Part shown: positions 1 to 8,189 of the stretch, in pieces | Numbering within the stretch: the stretch's first letter is position 1 | How the letters are laid out: every line of letters begins with the position of its first letter | The notes under the pieces: generated by a model | The model's database searches: none | Told to the model about the DNA's origin: nothing | What the model saw: the letters and a program-made list of their open reading frames with translations, nothing else | Program-made: the position numbers and the translations under genes | NCBI GenBank assembly: GCA_024364805.1 | Contig: CM044498.1 | Location: forward strand, 9,867,647 to 9,889,442 | DNA from: Euprymna scolopes | Lineage: Eukaryota > Mollusca > Cephalopoda > Sepiida > Sepiolidae | Reading direction: 5' to 3' | DNA length: 21,796 nt

Positions 1-107
1 TCCTCGAGTGGACTCTTGGCCTTGATAAGTGATGATGCCTATGGAAAAAGACCCAAAAAAACTATCCCTCACTACACAACAACACCAATTCTAAAAGAAA
101 AAAAGTT

Positions 108-420
108 TGGCTTAAATTGTAACTTAATTCTCTCGATTTTATGACGACAATAATTTTCCAAAAATTTTGACCCAAATTGTATTGTAATTTCTCGATTTCA
201 CGATAGCAATAATTTTCATAAAATTTGACCCAAATCGTATTTTAATCTCTCCATTTCATGACAACGATAATTTAAAAAAATGTTCGACCCAAATCATATT
301 ATAATCTCGCCATTCAAAACAATGACAATTTTCATCAATTTCCAATTTTCAGTTCAACTTCTGAATGCACATTTAAACTTCTCTATAACTTGATAACAGC
401 AACAATTTTCTAAAATCCGA
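108..420. repeat. 59-bp tandem repeat, about five diverged units
   Basis: A unit of about 59 bp recurs, most easily followed by the phrase CCCAAATTGTATT or its variants at about 111, 171, 229 and 288. Each unit continues with an ATTTCTCGATTTCAYGA-type stretch and AATAATTTTC. A fifth, more diverged unit lies at about 365-420. The period is not a multiple of three and no reading frame is conserved, so this is a minisatellite rather than coding sequence. It has no evident relation to the hAT element that follows. Bases 1-107 show nothing recognisable. Confidence 0.75.
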
Positions 421-565
421 CTCTTACCTTGGTCGCATCAACATCTAACATGTTTTGGTAAGCTGTTTTTTTATGGGGCTTTGTAAGGGGAGGTGACTAT
501 AAATAAGTAAAAACAATAGACTAAGCTTATTTCACGTAAACTCTAAAAGCGATCATTTTAACTGA

Positions 566-1025
566 TTCATAATAAGTGATGGGACGATTTCAATATTTCT
601 CCCGATTCTGATATAATTATCGATTCCATACTTAATTTCCGATTCCGATACAATTAGTGATTCCGATTCCGATTCTTCATAAATCTCTAAATATTTAACT
701 ATATAGTTGTAATTTTTTTTCCGATTACCATCAAAAACACATGTTAAATGTGCAAATATTTTCCTAAACATAAAAATATACTTGTGGGGGAAGATCTATC
801 GATTTTAGCTTCATTGGTGGTTTAAAATCAATAAATATTTATTATTTTATCATTATTACCAGCAATGGAAGATTTAGCTTAAAACAAAATCAAATAAAAA
901 AGACAATTAAAAGAATCATTTTGGCATCAGAAAACCAGTACAAATTTTTCCGATTCCGATAAATATTCCGATTTTTCCAATTCCTGATTTCAATTCCGAT
1001 TAATCGTCCCAACACTATTCATAAT
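566..1025. mobile_element. Non-autonomous hAT transposon (MITE) with 8-bp target duplication
   Basis: The element proper is 574-1017 (444 bp). It begins AAGTGATGGGACGATT and its other end, reverse-complemented, reads TAGTGTTGGGACGATT, which is 14 of 16 identical. It is flanked by the direct repeat TTCATAAT at 566-573 and 1018-1025. An 8-bp target duplication and a terminal YARNG pattern are hAT hallmarks. Both subterminal regions are packed with repeats of GATTCCGAT or its complement (about 600-690 and 948-1000), a plausible array of transposase binding sites. There is no transposase coding capacity, so it would have been moved in trans. The terminal repeats are short but well preserved, suggesting moderate age. 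Confidence 0.85.
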
Positions 1026-1282
1026 GCATACTAAACCACCAGATTTTCCAATATTTTTACTTACAATAATTTTCTATGCATATCCATTTGTAAATCTATA
1101 ATGTTTGAATTAACTTTCTTCTGTTTGTATAGATTTAAATTACATTACATCATAAAAATGAATAATGGCTTGCTGATGGCATCCATCTCTCATTGTGATG
1201 TCAATCAGTGTGCACAGTTACAAGATATAAGTACGGTAACAGATCTATAGAATTTTAGGATACAAAGTCACAATGTCTAGTT

Positions 1283-1638
1283 CAGTGTTTCCCAACATGA
1301 AACTTCAGGCTCAGTTGTGGACAAGGAATTTTGAAATGTGTCTGGAACTTTCATTGGGCCATGTGTGGGTCCCGAGGAAACTATATGCAGGTTGAAATTC
1401 TGTGGGGTGTGGTATAAATTTATGAAATCATTGTGGTGTAGCTCCATTGATTTTGAAATTCAAAAGAACACAATATATAATTAATTCCTGTAATTTGAAA
1501 ACATTTTTACTACATTTTTTTAAATTAATAATAAAAGCCATTTCCACGTTACTCAAAATTTTTATTAAAGATGTGGTCCAGAGATTTCTTGTGACTTTGA
1601 AAATGGGCCACGAGGGAGAAAAGGATTGAGTAGCACTG
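1283..1638. mobile_element. Probable old hAT-derived element
   Basis: The left end CAGTGTTTCCCAAC resembles the termini of Charlie-like hAT elements. The right end, reverse-complemented, is CAGTGCTACTCAAT, 10 of 14 identical. Inside both ends are related GGGCCA- and GTGG-containing stretches (about 1356-1375 and 1573-1613), as often seen as subterminal inverted repeats in this group. I found no convincing 8-bp target duplication, which lowers confidence and suggests an older copy than the hAT element at 574-1017. It has no coding capacity. Confidence 0.5.
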
Positions 1639-2590
1639 ATTACCTATGATGCTTTGGATCTAGATAAAAGGGTCTCTTTCAGATTGATGGATGATGTCAT
1701 AATTTTGTGATGTAATCCATTGTGCATGGCTATCTTCACCTCTGTTTGAATGGATGACATCTCAAAACGATGTCATTCAGTGTAAATTGGACCAAACAAA
1801 CAAGATAATAAATGTGATCTACAAAGTCCTAAACATTGATATTTGTTTCCTCTGACAGAGAGCAGTCCTAGTGTGATTGTTTGGTTACACAACGACAATC
1901 AAACAATGGGGCATAGTACTTTAGATCGGACCTTTTAAGGACTCCATCCAAATATCTTTAGGAGTTCACAAAGCAGTCAGAGAGCTTCTAAGCAGCCACA
2001 AGGAAAGACATATACACTCTTCTGCCACCCATCGACTATAAAGAAGGATTTTATTTCTCTTTCTTTAGCAATCAATTTTTTAACACACTTTATAGAAGTT
2101 ACATAATTACAATCTATTTTCTTTTGCACTTGCATATTCTCACTCACAGAGTGATTAGTATGTGATCCAGTAAGAACAGACTGGCATATTCTCACTTATT
2201 TAGTGATATGCAATAAGAACACTCTTTATATCGACAGCTTATTCCCCTTCTTGCAATCATCACAGACAAGATAAAATTAACAGATTCAATTCCATTTTTA
2301 TAGTGCATACAGTGAATCAGCCTGTCATATATTCCTGTTTTTATAATTCTTTCCAGGTCATGTTTTGCGTTGCCAAAATTGTTGAATAATTAATAAAAAT
2401 AAGATTGATTTAAAGTTTAGAGAAGTTTGTCTTTTCAATAGAAAGCTTGATGACACTCTTGTTTGTTTCAAACAAAGCCAGTAAGATGAATACAGACACA
2501 GCGACCTTGCAACAAAATTTCAAACAATTTTGTCACCACTTCCTCTATAAAACTATTATAGTAGATAGTCTAACTTATCTGTAGATTATC
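1639..2590. other. No gene seen; unique-looking AT-rich DNA
   Basis: I see no open frame with splice sites, no RNA gene and no bounded transposon here. Two short dyads of the form GATGNCAT...GATGTNAT lie at about 1683-1725 and 1750-1795; a third relative lies at about 1173-1212, on the other side of the hAT relic. The rest is mixed unique sequence. Confidence 0.5.
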
Positions 2591-2619
2591 GCTTATAAGT
2601 TTTGTTGGATATTAATAGG

Positions 2620-2705
2620 TTAATTAGAATTTATTTGAATTATCCAGATTACTATTCTCACTTTGGTTGTTATTCTGACCATCTTCAAGTCCATCATTTT
2701 GAACT
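2620..2705 (-). repeat. SINE family B tail fragment
   Basis: On the minus strand this stretch carries the family B tail seen better at 5060-5125 and 14690-14750: a GAATAACA-type block, then AGTGAGAATAGTA, then AATCTGGATAATTCAAATA. Only the 3' third of the SINE is present and it is diverged. No target duplication was found. Confidence 0.45.
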
Positions 2706-2767
2706 TGAGAACATATATTGGAAGGGAGGGTATAAATAATAACTTTTTTTTAAAATTATTATTTTTG

Positions 2768-2850
2768 TTCTAGCTGAGGATGGAGCATCCTACCAAATGC
2801 CAGACATTCACTTGCTATTTCATACATTCCAACCGAGAGATCTTTTTAAG
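2768..2850 (-). repeat. Fragment of a dispersed repeat shared with 6190-6260
   Basis: The phrase GGAGCATCCTAC, then ATGCYAGACATT and TTGCYTGCTA-type sequence, occurs here and again at about 6208-6243 in the same orientation. At 6.2 kb it forms the end of a LINE-like remnant on the minus strand, so this is probably the 3' end of a related element. Too little remains to name the family. Confidence 0.4.
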
Positions 2851-3062
2851 ATGCTCTACTTTTGGACTCACGGTTCAGTGGGTCAACTCTCTCCAAATTT
2901 CACTCTGCAGTCTTGTGTAAACACTTTCTTAGCTGGCTAACCTTTATGCAATTCAAGACATTCATGTTTCTGTAATGGTTTAATCAGAAACAGGAACACT
3001 TCACATAACTGTACCAGCATAATTGATTCATCCATAGGATAACCACTATACTTGAGAATTGT

Positions 3063-3097
3063 AGTACTTTATCCACTGACGTAGTGGATAAAGTACT
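3063..3097. repeat. Perfect 15-bp hairpin at the SINE 5' end
   Basis: AGTACTTTATCCACT at 3063-3077 is the exact reverse complement of AGTGGATAAAGTACT at 3083-3097, with the 5-nt loop GACGT. The right arm is the start of the SINE head including its A box; the left arm is an inverted copy of it. A fold-back of the nascent cDNA end during integration would give this. Confidence 0.8.
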
Positions 3098-3385
3098 TAG
3101 AAAATTCATATTATTGATCCCACCCAAAGTCAGTCAGAGGATTAGTGGACCGAACCGTGGTGAGATGATAATATCTATTGAAGGCAGCAATTGCTATGGA
3201 TATAGTTGGAGGATTCGACATTCCTATACCACCGCGGTTAACCTGATGAAGGCCAGAGGAATAATTGGCCGAAACGTTGTGAAAACAACAACTGGAAGAT
3301 GAGGATAATAGTCCAAATAATTAAGTAAAAAATCATACAATTTACTCATCTTCAAAATAATTCCAAACAAATTCAATAATATAAC
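3063..3385 (+). mobile_element. tRNA-derived SINE, family A, single copy
   Basis: A 5' head with RNA polymerase III promoter-like boxes is followed by a body and an AT-rich tail. The A box is TGACGTAGTGG at 3077-3087 and a B-box-like TATTGATCCC lies at about 3112-3121, a spacing normal for tRNA genes. The body carries GGCAGCAATTGCT and CGGTTAACCTGATGAAGGCC and ends in GATGAGGATAATAGTCC. A 3' extension (TTTACTCATCTTC, about 3342-3354) is shared with the copies at 7.0 and 14.0 kb. SINEs like this are moved by a partner LINE; that partner is not identified. The first 35 bases form a perfect hairpin, listed separately. Confidence 0.75.
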
Positions 3386-3460
3386 AATCGGTACAGACCC
3401 GACAATTGGAAAAACAATTGGATTTATGACACCAAAAAATCCAACCTTGATTGCCCTTCG

Positions 3461-3585
3461 GAGCCTGTGGTGCAGTGGATTACAACAACCAAAACGTTGT
3501 GCAAATAACACTCAACATGAGAACAGTACTTGAAATAATCCAAATAACATGACTTGTCGACCTCATCTCAAAAAATTCAGAAAAA
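3461..3585 (+). mobile_element. Internally deleted SINE, family B
   Basis: It starts with a tRNA-like head GCCCTTCGGAGCCTGTGG and an A box TGGTGCAGTGG at about 3473-3483, close to the head of the 14.2-kb copy (CCCTTCGGGACTTGTGG). It then jumps directly to the tail module CAACCAAAACGTTGTG, followed by GAGAACAGTACTTG, AATCCAAATAAC and CTCATCTCAAAAAATTCAG. The body present in longer copies is missing. The gap between this and the preceding SINE (3386-3460) is not recognised. Confidence 0.6.
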
Positions 3586-3775
3586 TAATGTTGGATTCGG
3601 TCAGATTTGTTCATGACGATGAAAATGTATGCAAAGAGTTAGGACAATACAACCATTGTAATCTCATACATCTTTATTATTATTTTTTTAAGTAGACTTG
3701 TTTTCATTTTCTTTCTCAACTTGTTATAAATTCTTGCCCCATTATTTGGCAAAGTTAAAATATTTTATAAAAGTG

Positions 3776-4221
3776 TTGGTGCTTGTGTAGATTGGTGATG
3801 TTTTAAACCAACACATTTCAGGTGAAAATATTATTATATGCTTATGTGTCATGTCGAAATTAGTGTAAATTCCAAAAATTACAAAAAACGATTCAACAAA
3901 AGAATCATTACAAGTAAAAACAGAATTTATCGAATTATTAGTTTTAATGTGGAAGAGTTCTGTGACCAATTCAGTATGACAAACTGACTTATCTCCCTTA
4001 ACTTAAATCGATTTAAATTAAGGATCCACTATTTTTGCACAAAAAATCTCAGAACATAATTGTGGATGATTTTTTGTTAAAAATACATCTAGCACATCTT
4101 CTACTGGATCATTTTTCATAAGTTTTGAAATTTATACTAATTTCGACATAACACCTAAGTACATAATGTTTTCACCTGAAATGTGTTGGTTTAAAACATC
4201 ACCAATCTACACAAGCACCAA
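3776..4221. mobile_element. MITE with ~115-bp terminal inverted repeats
   Basis: The left arm starts TTGGTGCTTGTGTAGATTGG at 3776 and the right arm ends with its exact reverse complement at 4221. The arms remain alignable for about 115 bp (3776-3893 and 4103-4220), with near identity over the outer ~55 bp and through TTAGGTGTTATGTCGAAATTAGT or its left-arm variant. The centre holds a 28-bp near-perfect palindrome around ATCGAT (3996-4023, one mismatched pair). There is no transposase. The target duplication is unclear, so I do not assign a superfamily; Tc1/mariner (TA) is possible. Confidence 0.8.
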
Positions 4222-4730
4222 AAATTATGCACCAAATAGTATGGTCCATATGCGCTTTTAAACAAAACATTAATTTTCTTATGCCCCCCTGCTGTATCAA
4301 AGAACCAAAATTTCTCACAATGACTTGTGTTCATTTTTATTCATTTTCTTTGTGCAAATATTTGACTTACTTTTACAATTCTCTGTGCTATTTTTTTAAT
4401 CACCTTATAAATAATTCCCATAATTATTCAAAGTCAGAAATGTATGTCAAAATAAAAAAGAAGTTTTGTGTCTGAAATGAAACAATACAAAGAATAAAAG
4501 CATTGAATGAAATAGTTAACTTATAGCAATAAAGCGTGTATGTGTTTGCTTGTCCAAAGCAAATAAGCAGGCAATCCAAAGTAGAAGCAGGGTTTCAGAG
4601 TTGGATGTTCAGTTTGAAATTCCATATAGACTCACAATTATGACAGAGGTAGGAGGGAGGACATCTTTTATTCCTTGGTGTTGAGGAACTCTCTAGGACT
4701 GCTGTCTAAATTTCAAGAAGTCTGGAAGTA
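4222..4730. other. No gene seen
   Basis: This is AT-rich sequence without splice-flanked open frames, inverted repeats or recognisable repeats. A frame of about 80 codons at 4227-4475 (plus) is of biased, low-complexity composition and has no family resemblance, so I do not call it. Confidence 0.5.
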
Positions 4731-4761
4731 GTTCTTATCTTGTCTAATTCGGGAATGTTTC

Positions 4762-5010
4762 TGTCGAACTCAGGAATTTGGACAGAATTTTGAACAGAAC
4801 CTGAGAGTAGCATGCTCTTGTTCCATCAACCATGACTGGATAGAGGTCCAAAATAACTTGCAATTGTATTTGTGTGTGTGACTGAAAAATACAATTGCGA
4901 ATTATTTAGAACCTCTATCCAGTCATAGGTGGCAGAACAGGTGCATTCTACCCCCGTGAAGTAAATAAAAAGTTCTATTCAAAATTTCATCCAAATTCCC
5001 GAGTTCAACA
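4762..5010. repeat. Long hairpin, arms ~105-125 bp
   Basis: The inner arms (about 4829-4868 and 4886-4925) are nearly identical in inverted orientation: ATGACTGGATAGAGG pairs with CCTCTATCCAGTCAT and GCAATTGTATTT pairs with AAATACAATTGC. The loop is 17 nt and GT-rich (4869-4885). Pairing resumes further out, where GAACTCAGGAATTTGGA (about 4765-4781) pairs with TCCAAATTCCCGAGTTC (about 4990-5006), and extends through AATTTTGAA on both sides. The right arm runs straight into a SINE family B tail, so the structure is probably another inverted SINE-like dimer rather than a MITE. Confidence 0.75.
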
Positions 5011-5127
5011 AGATAAATCCGAAGAAGGTCAGAGGTTACATCGACCAAAATGTTCTGAAAATTACACTCAAGATGATGACAGTAGTTCGAAGAATCTAAA
5101 TAATATGAATAACCAATCCTTATCTCC
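5011..5127 (+). mobile_element. SINE family B 3' module
   Basis: AAGATAAATCCGAAGAAGG, then GTTACATCGACCAAAATG, then AAGATGATGACAGTAG and AATCTAAATAATATGAATAA, ending ACCAATCCTTATCTCCAAAA. This is the same order as in the inverted copies at 14.53-14.76 kb. It continues without a break from the hairpin at 4762-5010, which I take to be the 5' part of the same insertion. No target duplication was resolved. Confidence 0.65.
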
Positions 5128-5741
5128 AAAATTCAGAAACGTTATATTTCAACATGGACAACATAACAACAAGTAGATGAAACTAATATCAAAAAGATTT
5201 CTAATTTTTCTTCTACTGATTTGATACTTATCAAGTGTACGTAGTGATGTTGATTTCATATAAAAGGATTGAAAATTTTCACATACCACACACTCAAAAC
5301 AGCTGATGCAGAAAACAGCAATTTCTAATGAAACCATGTACCCTTGTCAAAAACATTGTTCATGAATGTGAGAACTAAAGGACAAAACAGGAATGTGCAT
5401 AAGAATTACGAGGTTGCTATAAGTAAATCCATGGTCAATGTTCTACTCTTTTTTTTCTACTGACCTTCAATAGATCCAAAAATCTCTTTACCAAGAAACA
5501 AAGCAATCTGCAATTTGCTTAAGTGTTGAAGAAACTATAAGATTACTAATACTCTCAAAATGTAACTTATGTGTCAACATTTGGCAGATAAAATAATGAA
5601 ACTTAAAAGAATAAAATATTTTTAAAGAAAAAGCAAAATGTCTTATTTTTATCCAACCATTCCATTTTAGCTGTAAACTTGAGAATTCCTGGTACCAACA
5701 TTTTCTCTTATACTGCTGAGAATTAATGCTAACAGACTTAC

Positions 5742-5794
5742 CCTTCCTCGTTTGGACTGGCAATGCCAAAATAAGAAAGCTTAAAGATCCCAAT
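5742..5794 (-). CDS. Candidate 53-nt internal exon of an unrecognised host gene
   Basis: Reading the minus strand, a pyrimidine-rich tract TTTAATTTTTCCATATCTTAG ends directly at 5795, and the block closes at 5742 with AGG followed by GTAAGTC, a near-consensus donor. In the frame starting at its first base it is fully open and reads IGIFKLSYFGIASPNEE, leaving two bases (GG) for the next exon. The same frame follows without adjustment if it is joined to the 57-nt exon candidate at 19664-19720. Base composition is more mixed than in the flanks. I do not recognise the peptide. A 53-nt block with two good sites can occur by chance in this much AT-rich DNA, so this call depends on conservation or transcript evidence. 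Confidence 0.4.
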
Positions 5795-6049
5795 CTAAGA
5801 TATGGAAAAATTAAACTAGATTTATAAAGGTTGAAAATACTTCTGCAGCTTTCATCACCAATTATTCATTCAAACCTTGGTATGTTTGTATAATATGCTA
5901 AATAGATTCCACAATTTTCAAATAAAGAGAATTCTTTTTATAAAGCAAGACCATTTCAAGGCTTCAAAACATCAAGAAATACTGTGTCAATGCTGTTTTA
6001 AACAGCATAGATCATGTTATTCTAAATTGCACTTAAGGGAACAACAAGG

Positions 6050-6500
6050 ATATTAAAAAGAGCTTGCGGTTGGTTTCAATAAAAAGCTGAGCAATGTTAG
6101 CAGCTGGTTTGGCTGCTCCATACCCAACGTTACAATTTTCAAAGGAAGAAAATTAAAAAAAAAATTCAAATTAAAAAAGAATTCTCCTTAGTTTTACTGG
6201 AGATAGGAGCATCCTACTAGATGCTAGACATTTGCCTGCTACTACTGCTACTGCAGAAACTGTTTAATAATTCTAATTGTCCTTTTAAATGCAATCGTTT
6301 AGTTCGCCAGGTAAATTCACCAGATAATTTTTTTCAGTTCTTTTTCCTCAGTCCCGTGGCCTCTATGACTATTGGAATGATTGAAATCTTCCTAAAGTTC
6401 CAGTTTAATATTGTACATAAGATGTTGGTATTAGTTCTCTTCTGCCTCTCAAATATGTTTAGGCTGGCATTATTGGGGGCACTGACTTAAAATAGGGTTG
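6050..6500 (-). mobile_element. LINE-like coding remnant (C-terminal part)
   Basis: On the minus strand the frames around 6490-6320 read IFERQKRTNTNILCTILNW followed shortly by ISIIPIVIEATGLRKKN. This resembles the C-terminal segment of some non-LTR retrotransposon reverse transcriptases, where a WN...VIPIVIGALG-type stretch is followed by a short helical tail ending in an ILRKVL-like motif. The frame is broken by several stops after KKN. A further readable stretch, YGAAKPAANIAQLFIETN, lies at about 6050-6120 and may be part of the same element. The clade is not assigned. It is decayed and certainly not functional. Confidence 0.45.
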
Positions 6501-7015
6501 CTATATGTTTCATCTTCTCCCATATTACTATGTAAGATTTAACAGCAGTGTTTCTGAAGTATTCTTACCTACAAAGAACATTTTCAAAGATTAAATCTGT
6601 CCACACTTGAGCAGAGGATGTGAGAGAACCTGATTCTGGCATAAAGCATCATTAACAGAAATTTTAAATCTACCTTAAGAGGAGTTTTTATTCTAACACT
6701 TAGTCACAGGGAATCTTACTTAATGTCTAATGTCTATGGATTAAATTTAACGCAAATCTGAAATATTTCAATTTTCAAATGGAAGATTGCGCCTCTATTA
6801 GGTCTACTAAAAACCTTTTGAAATGCACTAAGGAAACTGAAATTCGAGGAATATTTATTAATTAATGTTTAATACCTATTGTTAAAATTTCACACAAATT
6901 GGAGATATCTGAATTTTCATAAAGGGATTTCATCTAATCTTTGCCTAAAACTAAATTAAACTACATATAGCCTACCCATTACTCACCCTTATGTTGTTTC
7001 AAAATTCATAACAAT
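6501..7015. other. No gene seen
   Basis: AT-rich unique-looking DNA. A minus-strand donor-like CTTTGTAG followed by GTAAGA sits at about 6567, but the upstream acceptor is poor and the reading frame does not fit the other exon candidates, so no exon is called. Confidence 0.4.
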
Positions 7016-7550
7016 TGGCTAGTTAATTAATTTATTCATTGCAGACTATTATCCTCATCCTTTTTATTGTTGTTTCTTGACGTTTCGGCCGACTATTCCT
7101 CTGGCCTTCATCAGAGAGTAACCGCAATAGGATAGGAACTCTGAATCTCCTAACTGCATCCTCAGCAATTACTGCCTTCCATAGTTGTTGTTGTCTCACC
7201 ACGTTTTGACCAAGTAAGCCTCTGGTCGGCTTTGGGTAGGTTCCAGGTGAGCATTGTCTGAAGATAGTGGTTTCAATCCTACCCAAAGCCGGCCAGAGGC
7301 TTAGTGGCCAAAACGTGGTGAGACAACAACAACTATGGAAGGCAGTAATTGCTGAGGATGCAGTTAGGAGATTCAGATTCCTATCCCATTGCGATTACCA
7401 CATGATGAAGGCCAGAGGAATAGTCGGCTGAAATATTGTGAAACAAAAACAAAATAAATGAGGATAATAGTCCACAATAAATAAATTAATAAATAATACT
7501 CATCTCAATAATGAATTCCAATTAAAAACAATATATAAACTGGCTAGTTA
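7016..7550. mobile_element. Head-to-head inverted SINE dimer (family A) in one target duplication
   Basis: Left arm 7022-7240 is the reverse complement of right arm 7278-7495 at roughly 90% identity; the 37-nt loop 7241-7277 is the 3' half of the tRNA-like head (TTCCAGGTGAGCATTG). The right copy reads head to tail on plus and ends in the usual ACTCATCTCAATAATG extension. The left copy is in reverse and lacks that last ~45 bp. The whole unit is bracketed by TGGCTAGTTA at 7016-7025 and 7541-7550. One duplication around both copies means they integrated together, not as two separate hits. Any open frame inside, such as the minus frame at 7032-7286, is incidental. Confidence 0.85.
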
Positions 7551-8010
7551 TTTTTGGACTGAATCCTATACATAAAAATATATAAATATATACACATACA
7601 TTACTTTATATAAAAATATCCCGATGAGAATGAATCCATGATTCTCTCGCCTAGTTACGAGATTATATGAGTGAAAGAGACTGAGGAGATTTCTCTCTTT
7701 GATATGATGGAGGAAAGAGTCAATTAAATTGCTAGATAAAAGTGAGTCCTTAACAAGATGAAGATGATAAACTTCAACCTTTTCATTATCATTTACACTT
7801 ATGAAATGATTTGGGGTAGCATGGTAATTTGTATAATCTCCCTTGACTGAAGAATTCTCTAGATATACCAGAAACACTAGCTGATTAGGATTCTAACATC
7901 TTGCTCTATGCATGCTTTTAAGCTGAATAAACCCTGTGAAAAATACCAAGTTATTGTGTCACTAAAAGCAAGAAAACTCTCAATTCGGACCAAGAAGTTT
8001 GTCAGCTTCA
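7551..8010. other. No gene seen
   Basis: This stretch contains a minus-strand open frame of about 100 codons (7566-7877) with no recognisable domain, no nearby splice consensus and a hydrophobic, AT-driven composition. It borders on a second minus frame (7877-8101) that runs into a minisatellite. I treat both as chance. Confidence 0.4.
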
Positions 8011-8014
8011 ACCC

Positions 8015-8185
8015 AACAGTAATGCCAATATGACCCAACATTAAATCAGACAACAACATCAATATGACCCAACACAAATTCAAACAGTAACGCAAATGCA
8101 ACCCAACACAGAGACTCTAACAGTAACGTTGATATGACTCAATATGGACTCAAACAGAATGTTGATAATTATGAACCTTGACACA
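8015..8185. repeat. ~35-bp minisatellite, about 4.7 units
   Basis: Units begin at about 8015, 8049, 8083, 8119 and 8153, each starting AACAGTAAYG or a variant (ACAACAACAT in the second) and containing ATATGACCCAACA. Unit lengths are 34-36 bp. The lengths are not a constant multiple of three, so it is not a coding repeat. Confidence 0.8.
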
Positions 8186-8189
8186 ATTT

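Noticed and set aside
434-468. Possible minus-strand exon reading YQNMLDVDATK before GTAAGAG
   Set aside because: The donor is good but the acceptor is preceded by an A-run instead of a pyrimidine tract, the phase does not fit the other candidates, and it borders the 59-bp tandem repeat.
553-771. Minus-strand open frame with serine/glutamate repeats (SESES)
   Set aside because: It is generated by the GATTCCGAT array inside the hAT element and has no independent support.
5488-5793. 101-codon minus-strand open frame
   Set aside because: Only its first 53 nt carry exon-like features, and in a different frame. The remainder reads through a good donor site into AT-rich sequence without domain resemblance.
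5853-5883. Possible 31-nt plus-strand exon between CTTCTGCAG and GTATGT
   Set aside because: Short, with a weak pyrimidine tract, and on the strand opposite the other candidates. Chance occurrence is likely.
6567-6640. Possible minus-strand exon ending CTTTGTAG/GTAAGA
   Set aside because: It is open in one frame, but the acceptor is weak and the phase conflicts with direct joining to either exon candidate. It may belong to the neighbouring LINE-like remnant.
7241-7277. CAG/GTGAGC splice-like pair in the SINE loop
   Set aside because: It is part of the SINE head and also occurs in the 14.2-kb copy; nothing links it to a host gene.
7566-8101. Two adjoining minus-strand open frames of 103 and 74 codons
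   Set aside because: No domain, no splice context, composition driven by AT content, and the second overlaps a minisatellite whose unit length does not preserve frame.
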